DNA from: Bacteroidales bacterium UBA7009
GTDB taxonomy: Bacteria; Bacteroidota; Bacteroidia; Bacteroidales; Paludibacteraceae
Assembly (NCBI GenBank): GCA_002449665.1
Contig: DJXH01000004.1
Coordinates: 1 to 10,733 of the forward strand
DNA length: 10,733 nucleotides
Reading direction: 5' to 3'
The notes beneath the pieces are model-generated. The model was not told where the DNA came from and ran no database searches. It saw only the letters and a program-made list of their open reading frames with translations. A program made the translations under genes and the position numbers. This document shows positions 1-6,333 of this stretch, piece by piece. The first letter of the stretch is position 1; each line of letters begins with the position of its first letter.

Positions 1-593
1 TGCTCACCAACTTCCCCACTATCCGCAAGGCTGTGAAGAAAATGGCTTCTATCGACAAAATGATGCAGGACGGTACGTTTGACAATATCTCCAAACGTGA
101 AAAACTGCAAATCACCCGTCAGAGAGAGAAACTCGAGAAGAACCTCGGTAGTATATCCGACCTTACCCGTCTGCCGAGTGCCGTATTCGTTGTTGACGTA
201 ATGAAAGAGCACATCGCTGTGGCAGAAGCCAACCGTCTCGGTATTCCCGTATTCGGTATAGTAGATACCAACTCCAACCCCAACAACATCGATTTCGTTA
301 TCCCCGCTAATGATGATGCAACGAAGTCTATCGAAGTTATCCTTACCGCTATAGCAGAAGCCGTTAAGGAAGGTTTGGAAGAGAGAAAAGTGGAGAAAGC
401 CGACGAAGAGGCAGCTGCTGCACAGGCAGAGGCTAACGAGGATGCTCCCCAACACAAAGAGCGTCGTCAGCGCGTGAAGAAAGCCGGCGAGAAGAAAGAA
501 GCCGAGAAAGTAGCATCCGTTGAGGCTCCCGCAGAGAAAGACGAGGATGCAAAAGAGGAAGTGAAAGAAGAAGCCAAAGAGGCTGCTGAATAA
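1..593 (+). CDS. rpsB: 30S ribosomal protein S2, C-terminal part (5' end outside window)
   Basis: Ribosomal protein S2 sits on the back of the 30S head-body junction and is needed for S1 binding and translation initiation. The reading frame is already open at the left edge (first full codon at base 3, LTNFPTIRKAVKKM), so the N-terminal portion lies outside. The core is unmistakable: DGTFDNISKREKLQITRQ, LEKNLGSISDLTRLP, VVDVMKEHIAVAEANRLG, PVFGIVDTNSNPNNIDFV and IPANDDATKSIEVI. After the usual end of the S2 fold (around GLEERK, base 375 onward) there is an extra tail of roughly 70 residues, almost entirely Ala, Glu, Lys and Asp, probably disordered or helical. Extended S2 tails are known in Bacteroidota, but this one is long. 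tsf follows after 43 bp, the classical rpsB-tsf pairing. The GTG at base 33 is internal, not a start. Confidence 0.97.
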   Translation, partial: LTNFPTIRKAVKKMASIDKMMQDGTFDNISKREKLQITRQREKLEKNLGSISDLTRLPSAVFVVDVMKEHIAVAEANRLGIPVFGIVDTNSNPNNIDFVIPANDDATKSIEVILTAIAEAVKEGLEERKVEKADEEAAAAQAEANEDAPQHKERRQRVKKAGEKKEAEKVASVEAPAEKDEDAKEEVKEEAKEAAE

Positions 594-637
594 AATCGCA
601 AATAGTTAAATAGTAAATCCTTAAATCGTAAATAATA
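593..637 (+). repeat. Three-unit 15-nt AAAT tandem repeat between rpsB and tsf
   Basis: AAAT recurs at 593, 600, 608, 615, 623 and 630, so the steps alternate 7, 8, 7, 8, 7. This makes three 15-nt units: AAATCGCAAATAGTT (593-607), AAATAGTAAATCCTT (608-622) and AAATCGTAAATAATA (623-637). The array starts in the rpsB stop codon and runs into the first base of the tsf ATG, so it fills the whole intergenic gap. It contains no Shine-Dalgarno-like sequence. It is A/T-rich and has little potential for secondary structure, which would leave the tsf start accessible. This could be an initiation enhancer, or simply slippage-generated spacer. The periodicity is seen directly; the function is inference. 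Confidence 0.75.
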
Positions 638-1626
638 TGGCTGTAACACTTGCAGATATTAAGCGTCTTCGTGATATGACAGGCGCAGGTATGATGGATG
701 TCAAGAAAGCTCTTGAAGAGGCTAACGGCGATTTTGAAGTGGCTAAAGACCTGCTCCGCAAGCGTGGACAGGCTATCGCTGCCAAGCGTAGCGACCGTGA
801 GGCTTCCGAGGGTTGTGTGCTGGCTAAGTCAGTTGGCGACTTCGGTGCTATCGTTGCCGTTAAGTGCGAGACCGACTTCGTAGCAAAGAACGAGGACTTC
901 GTTGGTATGGTTAAACTCATACTTGATGCCGCTATCGACAACCGTCCCGCTGACCTTGAGGCTCTCAAGAACCTCAAAATCGGTAATTTCACCGTTGCTG
1001 AAATCGTTACCGAGCGTAGCGGTGTAACCGGTGAGAAGATGGAACTGAGCGATTACGCTTTCCTCTCTGCTCCTAAGGTTGATGCATACAACCACCTTGG
1101 CAACAAACTCTCTTCGCTTGTGGCTGCTGACAGTGCAGATGCAGACCAAGAGACCGTTCACGGTATGAATATGCAGGTTGCTTCTATGGCTCCCGTTGCC
1201 CTTGATGCCGACCATGTTGCTCAAGAGATTAAAGACCGCGAACTGAGTGTGGCTATCGACAAGACCAAGCAGGACGAAATCAACAAAGCCGTTGAGCAGG
1301 CTCTGCGTAAAGCCGGTATCAATCCCGCTCACGCAGACAGCGATGACCATATTGCTTCCAATACCACCAAGGGGTGGCTCACCGAAGAGCAGGCAGCCGA
1401 AGCACGCAATATCCGTGCTACCGTTCCTGCCGAGGCTGAAGCAGCACTCAATATGAAGAAAGTGGAGATGATTGCACAAGGTCGTCTGCAGAAGTTCCTC
1501 AAAGAGAGCACTCTCGTTGAGCAGCAGTATATCCTTTCCGACAGCAAAGAACTCGTAAAGGACGTACTCAAAAAGCAGAATGTCAACATCTGCGACTTCC
1601 GCCGCATCACCCTCAACCAAGAGTAA
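637..1626 (+). CDS. tsf: Translation elongation factor Ts
   Basis: EF-Ts is the cytoplasmic guanine-nucleotide exchange factor that releases GDP from EF-Tu. The 329-residue product opens with the UBA-like N-terminal domain (LADIKRLRDMTGAGMMDVKK, residues about 4-23), which packs on the EF-Tu G domain. The diagnostic TDFVAKNEDF motif follows at about residues 79-88. Two core-domain repeats follow, and the protein ends with the C-terminal module (FLKESTLVEQQYI, then CDFRRITLNQE). The length matches the roughly 330-residue form found in Bacteroidota and exceeds the 283 residues of E. coli. The ATG at 637 is chosen because the family N-terminus starts there and no other start lies between it and the rpsB stop. 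It is probably co-transcribed with rpsB and ends at the terminator at 1678-1713. No truncation or frameshift is seen. Confidence 0.98.
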   Translation: MAVTLADIKRLRDMTGAGMMDVKKALEEANGDFEVAKDLLRKRGQAIAAKRSDREASEGCVLAKSVGDFGAIVAVKCETDFVAKNEDFVGMVKLILDAAIDNRPADLEALKNLKIGNFTVAEIVTERSGVTGEKMELSDYAFLSAPKVDAYNHLGNKLSSLVAADSADADQETVHGMNMQVASMAPVALDADHVAQEIKDRELSVAIDKTKQDEINKAVEQALRKAGINPAHADSDDHIASNTTKGWLTEEQAAEARNIRATVPAEAEAALNMKKVEMIAQGRLQKFLKESTLVEQQYILSDSKELVKDVLKKQNVNICDFRRITLNQE

Positions 1627-1637
1627 AAATCGTATAG

Positions 1638-1666
1638 TTTGCGTCTTGTCTTATGCAAGGCGTAAA
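1638..1666 (+). other. Hairpin just downstream of tsf
   Basis: TTGCGTCTTG (1639-1648) pairs with CAAGGCGTAA (1656-1665), with two G-T wobbles and a 7-nt loop. An extra T-A pair can close it at 1638/1666. There is no T-tract after it, so on its own it is not a typical intrinsic terminator. It lies 11 bp after the tsf stop and 11 bp before the terminator hairpin. It may stabilise the 3' end of the mRNA or assist termination. Pairing is seen; role is inference. Confidence 0.45.
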
Positions 1667-1677
1667 TACATATCGGT

Positions 1678-1713
1678 AAAACAGCGCAGCAAAAATTTGT
1701 TGCGCTGTTTTTT
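1678..1713 (+). terminator. Intrinsic terminator of the rpsB-tsf operon
   Basis: The arms AAAACAGCGCAGCAAA (1678-1693) and TTTGTTGCGCTGTTTT (1696-1711) form a stem with a GC-rich middle and one G-T wobble (1689/1700). It runs straight into a T-tract of seven (1707 is G, then T at 1708-1713 before the next G). The loop is very small if fully paired, so the top A-T pairs probably open. This is the expected end of the rpsB-tsf transcript. Confidence 0.85.
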
Positions 1714-1742
1714 GTGTATATGTTATAATTATACTACCTTTG
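1712..1742 (+). promoter_or_regulatory. Bacteroidota-type promoter (TTG-N20-TACCTTTG)
   Basis: The -7 element TACCTTTG (1735-1742) fits the Bacteroidota consensus TAnnTTTG recognised by their divergent primary sigma factor. A -33 element TTG (1712-1714) lies exactly 20 bp upstream. The TTG comes from the end of the preceding terminator's T-tract, so the end of one transcript and the start of the next are fused. Transcription should start at about 1748-1750 and read toward 1957. The same 10-mer TACCTTTGCG recurs in the promoter at 2677. Confidence 0.7.
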
Positions 1743-1956
1743 CGGCGTAAATGTCGGCGGTGATAAGTATCAGCCTGATGTTTATGACATTAGTGCCATC
1801 TGATGCAAGATGGTGAGAAGTGTTTACTTACGCTTGTTTTTGACTATTGAAACGTAGGAAATTTCAGATAGGAACTCAAGAACAAAGCGATGGTAGATGC
1901 TCATTGGTGTGTATTTGCAGTCCGTGTAATTTATCTGACGGAACCATATACACAAC
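1743..1956 (+). other. Gene-free transcribed leader with several predicted hairpins; possible small RNA or eroded gene start
   Basis: No frame stays open for a credible protein. The best is a 21-residue hydrophobic peptide from ATG 1751 (ending TGA 1816), starting almost at the predicted transcript start. By eye the first 90 nt fold into adjacent hairpins: 1756-1775 (GGC and TGAT arms, 2-nt bulge), 1775-1793 (CTGATGT with ACATTAG, loop TTATG), 1794-1815 (TGCCATCT with AGATGGTG, two wobbles), and a weak 5-bp stem 1818-1835 followed by GTTTTT. This could be a small RNA of about 90 nt, a regulatory leader, or chance structure in decaying DNA. From 1842 to 1956 I see only frames full of stops, in line with an eroded coding region. 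Stop TGA 1936-1938 closes the downstream frame on its left side. Confidence 0.3.
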
Positions 1957-2604
1957 GTGGGTTTCTGCTGCGCTTATTTGGTTCCAAGGTTCTTTCTTAC
2001 GACCTCAATAGCAGATAGGCGTGCAAAGTCTTTAGTCAGAAAACAATGGAAAACACTTACTCGCTTTGAGCAGTCAGTTATTGTGTCTTCCGTGCTGATG
2101 CCGTGGGTGTATCTGTTGGCAGGCAGATATGCTCTTTACTATACGTGGGCTGCATATATCCCCTGTATAATAGCACTTTTTGTCCTGCTTCAACAGCAGG
2201 TAAAATGCTTAAAGACAGTAACATCCGTGTTAGTACTTTGTTCGGTGTCATATTTTGTTTTTTCCGGCAACCATAATAATTGGAAAAAAATAGACCTGCA
2301 CCGTGAAGCCGATGCACGCAATATGCAGGATATTGCCTCCCTTAATATAGCTGATGATGAGTCCATATATATACCCTACGAGTGGTATTACTATTTGGCT
2401 CTTCGTAATAGCCATTTATATTTCAGAGGGTCAGGCAGATATGTCAAGCGTATGAAACGGATGGTATTGTCTTCCGATAAGGAGATTGAGGATTGGAACC
2501 GAAATCTCGAATTGGAGTATATGTATGATATTGGCAGCAGAAAGGTGTATAAGGTATTAGGTGATTATGGGAAAAATTCGTTAAAGGATATAGAGAAACA
2601 GTAA
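1957..2604 (+). CDS. Hypothetical membrane protein, probably C-terminal remnant of a larger polytopic protein
   Basis: The 215-residue product has a basic N-terminal stretch and then three likely membrane segments, at about residues 41-56, 60-80 and 86-103. A soluble domain of about 110 residues follows, rich in Tyr and charged residues. The block GRYALYYTWAAYIP (56-69) and the layout of a last few helices then a C-terminal soluble part resemble the tail of GT-C/family-39-like membrane glycosyltransferases of Bacteroidota, but no catalytic part is present and I cannot assign the family. The start is uncertain: GTG 1957 is the first start after the in-frame TGA at 1936, and ATG 2098 is an internal alternative. 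The promoter lies over 200 bp upstream with no intact gene between. The A/T-rich codons (ATA, GTA, TAT, TTA) differ from the neighbours, suggesting transfer. It may be a pseudogene. Confidence 0.5.
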   Translation: MGFCCAYLVPRFFLTTSIADRRAKSLVRKQWKTLTRFEQSVIVSSVLMPWVYLLAGRYALYYTWAAYIPCIIALFVLLQQQVKCLKTVTSVLVLCSVSYFVFSGNHNNWKKIDLHREADARNMQDIASLNIADDESIYIPYEWYYYLALRNSHLYFRGSGRYVKRMKRMVLSSDKEIEDWNRNLELEYMYDIGSRKVYKVLGDYGKNSLKDIEKQ

Positions 2605-2626
2605 TCGAAATATAGTGTGTCAGGTT

Positions 2627-2675
2627 CAAAACCGCTGAATAAAGTTAATTTATTTGGCGGTTTTGATTATTTTTT
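2627..2675 (+). terminator. Intrinsic terminator with a 17-bp stem
   Basis: CAAAACCGCTGAATAAA (2627-2643) pairs along its whole length with TTTATTTGGCGGTTTTG (2649-2665), with two adjacent wobbles (2636/2656 and 2637/2655) and a GTTAA loop. It is followed by GATTA and six T residues (2670-2675). The stem is unusually long and symmetric. It lies 22 bp after the stop at 2604 and should end transcription of the upstream membrane-protein ORF. Confidence 0.8.
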
Positions 2676-2684
2676 GTACCTTTG
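2654..2684 (+). promoter_or_regulatory. Bacteroidota-type promoter of glf (TTG-N20-TACCTTTG)
   Basis: The -7 element TACCTTTG (2677-2684) has a TTG (2654-2656) exactly 20 bp upstream, the same geometry as the promoter at 1712-1742. The TTG lies in the 3' arm of the terminator stem, so terminator and promoter share DNA. Transcription should begin at about 2690-2692, giving a leader of about 47 nt before the glf ATG at 2738. It probably drives the run of genes from glf onward. A second, weaker match TATTTTTG (2706-2713) lies 21 bp after TTG 2682-2684 and could be an alternative start. Confidence 0.75.
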
Positions 2685-2737
2685 CGTGCAAACTTTCGCA
2701 TATTGTATTTTTGAAAGAAAGCAATAAAATTTTTTGT

Positions 2738-3862
2738 ATGAAACACTACGATTATCTCATTGTCGGCTCAGGGCTGTTCGGTGCCACATTCGCATATTTT
2801 GCCACCAAAGCCGGCAAGAAATGTCTCGTTATAGACAAACGCCCCCAGCTCGGCGGCAATGTCTATTGTGAAAACATAGAAGGTATCAACGTCCATAAGT
2901 ACGGCGCGCATATCTTCCACACAAACAATAAAAAAGTATGGGATTTTGTCAATTCTCTCGTCCCTTTTAATCGTTATACCAACTCCCCAATAGCCAACTA
3001 CAAAGGCGAACTGTATAACCTGCCTTTCAATATGAATACCTTCCGCCAGATGTGGGGTGTAACCACTCCCCAAGAGGCGAAAGCGCGTATAGAAGAGCAG
3101 AAGGCGGAAGCCGTGGCTGCCCTCTGCGGCAGAGAACCGCAGAACCTCGAAGAACAAGCGCTTTGTCTTGTAGGGAAAGATATATTCACCAAACTGATTA
3201 AGGAATATACAGAAAAACAATGGGGTAGGGACTGCAAAGATTTGCCGGCTTTCATCATCCGCCGTCTTCCGGTGCGCTTTGTGTATGACAACAACTATTT
3301 CAATGACTCCTACCAAGGCATACCCATTGGCGGGTATAATGTCTTGACGGAGGCTCTGCTTGACGATGCTGATTGTCTGACGGATACTGACTTTTTTGAG
3401 TCTTATCGCGACACTTGGCGCGATGTTGCCGACACGCTCGTTTATACCGGCAGGTTGGACGAGTATTTCGGTTTCAGCCTTGGCAGACTGGACTGGCGGA
3501 CTGTCAGTTTCAAGACCCGAGTAGAACACGTAAGCAACTACCAGGGCAATGCCGTTGTCAATTATACGAGCCACAACGAGCCATATACCCGCATTATTGA
3601 GCATAAGCATTTTGAGATGTTCGGCGATAAAGTGGATGCTTGTTCCTCTACAGTCATTAGCGAGGAGTATAGCACTGAATATAAGCACGGTATGGAGCCG
3701 TATTACCCTGTTAATGACGAGAAAAACAACAGTCTTGCAGACCGGTATCGCTCTCTTACTGAGGCAGAACCGAACGTTATCTTCGGTGGAAGGCTTGCCG
3801 AATACAAGTACTACGATATGGCTCCCGTGATAGAGAAAGTGATGCAGATGTGGAGTAAATAA
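2738..3862 (+). CDS. glf: UDP-galactopyranose mutase
   Basis: This flavoenzyme interconverts UDP-galactopyranose and UDP-galactofuranose in the cytoplasm, supplying galactofuranose for surface glycans. The 374-residue protein (E. coli 367) begins with a Rossmann FAD-binding motif GSGLFGA (residues 10-16), followed by VIDKRPQLGGN. HKYGAHIFHT (53-62), YTEKQWG (157-163, with the uracil-stacking Trp162), RRLPVRFVYDNNYFND (175-190) and GIPIGGY (194-200) are family hallmarks. The substrate-phosphate region shows Arg285, Tyr322/323 in PYYPVNDEKN, Arg352 and Tyr358 in FGGRLAEYKYYDM. All key residues appear intact. ATG 2738 is the start because the family N-terminus begins there; an in-frame TTG at 2654 lies upstream of the promoter -7 element. 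It has its own promoter, and ribF follows after 12 bp. No galactofuranosyltransferase is recognisable nearby. Confidence 0.97.
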   Translation: MKHYDYLIVGSGLFGATFAYFATKAGKKCLVIDKRPQLGGNVYCENIEGINVHKYGAHIFHTNNKKVWDFVNSLVPFNRYTNSPIANYKGELYNLPFNMNTFRQMWGVTTPQEAKARIEEQKAEAVAALCGREPQNLEEQALCLVGKDIFTKLIKEYTEKQWGRDCKDLPAFIIRRLPVRFVYDNNYFNDSYQGIPIGGYNVLTEALLDDADCLTDTDFFESYRDTWRDVADTLVYTGRLDEYFGFSLGRLDWRTVSFKTRVEHVSNYQGNAVVNYTSHNEPYTRIIEHKHFEMFGDKVDACSSTVISEEYSTEYKHGMEPYYPVNDEKNNSLADRYRSLTEAEPNVIFGGRLAEYKYYDMAPVIEKVMQMWSK

Positions 3863-3874
3863 TAAAGCGAACAA

Positions 3875-4741
3875 GTGAGTTACGTTGCTACAATAGGATT
3901 TTTCGATGGTGTCCATCGTGGGCATCGGTATCTGCTTGACGAACTTGTGAGGACGGCTCAATCAAGGTCATTGCTCTCGCTTGTGGTTACCTTCAGTCGC
4001 CATCCTCGCGAGTTTCTAACGGCAGAGCCGCCACGGCTGCTCACAACGCTTGACGAGCGAGTGTCGCTTATCCGCGCTTGCGGGGTGGACAAGGTAGTGC
4101 CGATAGACTTCCCTGACGTAAGAAGTATGACGGCAGGCGAGTTCCTCCGTCTGCTTCATAACGAGTATGATGTCAGTGTCCTCCTTATGGGCTACGACCA
4201 TAGTTTCGGCTCTGACGGAATACGCGACTTTGAGCAGTACAAGTTGTTGGGCAGCAAAGCCGGAATAGAGGTGCTGCCTATCTCCTGCGCGCCGGAGGGT
4301 GAGGTGTCGTCCTCGAAGATACGTTCCGCTCTCCTTGCTGGCGATGTGGAAAAAGCAACTTTTATGCTCGGCAGACCCTTCGCGCTCCGAGGTGTGGTGG
4401 TAAAGGGCAGGGGATTAGGACATTCTCTCGGTTTTCCCACTGCCAATCTTAAAGTTGCAGCAGAGATGCTGTTGCCCGCAAACGGCGTGTATGCAGTAAA
4501 AGCGGAAATAGACAGCCGTGAATATAAAGGAGTGATGAATATCGGTACTAATCCGACCGTTGGGGGAGATAGGGTCAGCGTGGAAGTCCACCTGCTTGAT
4601 TATGCGGGTAATGCATACGGAAAAACGATGTCGGTAGAGTGCTGCACATTTTTGCGCGGAGAAAGGCGTTTTAACTCCCTTACCGAACTGCAAAACCAAA
4701 TTCAAAACGATATTACTACAGCGAAATCCATACTAAAATAA
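3875..4741 (+). CDS. ribF: Bifunctional riboflavin kinase / FAD synthetase
   Basis: RibF phosphorylates riboflavin to FMN and adenylylates FMN to FAD in the cytoplasm. The N-terminal adenylyltransferase domain (about residues 1-155) has the nucleotidyltransferase motif GFFDGVHRGH (8-17, HxGH form) and SSSKIR (145-150). The C-terminal kinase domain (about 165-288) has GRPFALRGVVVKGRGLGHSL, GFPTAN (186-191) and MNIGTNPTVGG (221-231), plus the catalytic-type Glu237 in VEVHLLDY. At 288 residues it is slightly shorter than the usual 300-315. GTG 3875 is the only possible start, because in-frame stops at 3860 and 3863 precede it and the conserved strand begins three residues later. It lies 12 bp after glf and so is probably co-transcribed with it; the FAD it makes is the glf cofactor, though this may be coincidence. 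No FMN riboswitch-like leader is seen. Confidence 0.96.
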   Translation: MSYVATIGFFDGVHRGHRYLLDELVRTAQSRSLLSLVVTFSRHPREFLTAEPPRLLTTLDERVSLIRACGVDKVVPIDFPDVRSMTAGEFLRLLHNEYDVSVLLMGYDHSFGSDGIRDFEQYKLLGSKAGIEVLPISCAPEGEVSSSKIRSALLAGDVEKATFMLGRPFALRGVVVKGRGLGHSLGFPTANLKVAAEMLLPANGVYAVKAEIDSREYKGVMNIGTNPTVGGDRVSVEVHLLDYAGNAYGKTMSVECCTFLRGERRFNSLTELQNQIQNDITTAKSILK

Positions 4742-4764
4742 ACATAAACACTTATTTGACTTTT

Positions 4765-6333
4765 ATGCGACATACACTTTTTGCCATACTCCTGCTTCTG
4801 CCTTTGGGCTTGTTTGCGGCGGGATATACGCCTCTTACCGTCAGCGACAAGCAGACTTGGACATCCTCCGAACTGTCTTCCTACGTAGGCAAGACCGTCC
4901 GGATGACCGATGACTGGTACATCTGCTCCAACTACAACACCTCGGCTTATTACATCTCTCCCCGCCGTATCTATTCGCCTACCAATCAGGCATATCCGAT
5001 GTCGGCTGAATATACCTCACTGCTTTCGCTCAACAACACGGGGACGGTCTCGCTGACAGGTGTTAGCGGCTATCACCGTACCGGCGAGAGGCTGCGCAAC
5101 CTCGTTGTACGGGTCAACTCAACAGGCAGTCTGAGTTTCGTCAGCGGCGACTTTGTCGGCAACTCGCGTGAGGATATCTTAAGCCGCAAAGACCTCGAGC
5201 AGGCAGATATGCGCGACAAGCATACGTTGCTCGTCTGTGCCGCCAACCTTGAGTATTATCTTGTGGAGAACCTTGGTACGGGCTTTGGCGCGGACAGTTA
5301 TGCAGAGCACCAAGGCCAGAAAGAAAAAGTGTGTGCCGGACTTGCACTCATCAACGCTGATATATACGGACTCGTAGAGGTGGAACGCGGTCAGGCTGCC
5401 CTCAGCGAAATAGCCTCCGAACTGACCAAGCGAACAGGCAGACAGTTTACGTACATCGACGACGGCGGACACTCAAGCGGCAGTTATACTAAGTCGGGCT
5501 ATGTCTATTGTACTCAAACAGTTAAGCCTTATTCCACCCTTCGCCTGAATAACGGCGGCGTGGACTATCGTAAGTACTTGCAGTGTTTTGAAGAAATATC
5601 CACCGGCGAGCGTTTTACCTTCTCTATCAACCACTTCAAAGCCAAGTCCGGCAAGGGTAGCGGGCGCAATGCCGACCAAGGGGACGGTCAGGGTTCGTTT
5701 AATGCCGACCGTGTAGCCGAAGCCGGTTCCGTACTGAGCGAGTGCAGTTATTGGAGTACGTATGTTTCCGACGAAGATGTGCTTATCATGGGCGACCTTA
5801 ATGCCTACGCCAAAGAAGACCCTATAACGGTGTTGATAGACGGCGGAATGACTGACTTGCACCGCTTTTTCCACGCCGACTCGTCATATTCATACACCTA
5901 TCGCAGCGAGGCGGGGTACCTCGACCACGCTCTTTGCAACTCCACTATGCTTGAGCAGGTAACGGGAATGTTCGCCTACCATATCAACTCCGACGAACTT
6001 GACCGCTATACGTATGATAAACAGGACGATGGCACTATGTTCCGCTATTCTGACCACGACCCCGTTGTGGTGGGACTCAAACTCGGCAGCACTATTCAGA
6101 CCACCGCCGACCTCTTTGTGGAGCAGGATGATAGCGACATCGCTCACCATATAATAAAAAACGCCCAAGGCGGGTGGCTCAGGATTTACACGTTGGAAGG
6201 TACGTTCGTAGAGCACTTGCCTATTACAGACAACGACTTCCTGCTGCCGGCGGACAACCTCAAAAGCGGGATGTATATAGTCCATATCTTCGTGGACGGC
6301 AAAGTGTTACAACGTAAAGTGATGATACGATGA
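4765..6333 (+). CDS. Secreted endonuclease/exonuclease/phosphatase-family protein with T9SS sorting domain
   Basis: This is a predicted secreted metal-dependent nuclease or phosphodiesterase. ATG 4765 gives a clean signal peptide (MRHTLFAILLLLPLGLFAAG, cleavage after about residue 19); a TTG three codons upstream is less likely. Residues about 20-150 form a beta-rich, possibly OB-like domain. The catalytic domain (about 155-440) shows Asn161 (AANLEYY), Glu205 (LVEVE), Asn289-His290 (NHFKAKSG), Asp344 and Asn346 (GDLNA), Asp387-His388 (YLDHA) and the SDHDP motif (429-433), so the active site looks complete. The end (about 455-522, with LRIYTLEGTF, LKSGMYIVHIFVDGK and a basic terminus) matches a type A T9SS C-terminal signal, implying outer-membrane export. 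Similar ExeM/NucH-type proteins degrade extracellular DNA; the substrate here is inferred. It follows ribF after 23 bp and overlaps ligA by 4 bp. Confidence 0.88.
   Translation: MRHTLFAILLLLPLGLFAAGYTPLTVSDKQTWTSSELSSYVGKTVRMTDDWYICSNYNTSAYYISPRRIYSPTNQAYPMSAEYTSLLSLNNTGTVSLTGVSGYHRTGERLRNLVVRVNSTGSLSFVSGDFVGNSREDILSRKDLEQADMRDKHTLLVCAANLEYYLVENLGTGFGADSYAEHQGQKEKVCAGLALINADIYGLVEVERGQAALSEIASELTKRTGRQFTYIDDGGHSSGSYTKSGYVYCTQTVKPYSTLRLNNGGVDYRKYLQCFEEISTGERFTFSINHFKAKSGKGSGRNADQGDGQGSFNADRVAEAGSVLSECSYWSTYVSDEDVLIMGDLNAYAKEDPITVLIDGGMTDLHRFFHADSSYSYTYRSEAGYLDHALCNSTMLEQVTGMFAYHINSDELDRYTYDKQDDGTMFRYSDHDPVVVGLKLGSTIQTTADLFVEQDDSDIAHHIIKNAQGGWLRIYTLEGTFVEHLPITDNDFLLPADNLKSGMYIVHIFVDGKVLQRKVMIR

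Noticed and set aside
829..1620. A 263-residue ORF on the - strand opposite tsf
   Set aside because: It overlaps an unmistakable EF-Ts gene, has no family motif and no promoter of the local type; judged a shadow.
1751..1816. A 21-residue hydrophobic peptide from ATG 1751 (type I toxin or leader peptide)
   Set aside because: Its start is almost at the predicted transcript start, it has no basic tail or repeat typical of such toxins, and no antisense partner is visible. It is too short to support.
2654..2737. A 28-residue N-terminal extension of glf from TTG 2654
   Set aside because: The TTG lies inside a terminator stem and upstream of the promoter -7 element, and UDP-galactopyranose mutases begin at the residue encoded by ATG 2738.
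2768..3961. A 397-residue ORF on the - strand opposite glf
   Set aside because: It is wholly antisense to an intact, motif-complete glf, has no recognisable domain and reads like a shadow of its codon bias.
4742..4764. A promoter in the short gap before the secreted nuclease
   Set aside because: The only TTTG (in TTATTTGAC) lacks TA at the required position, and no suitable -33 was seen.
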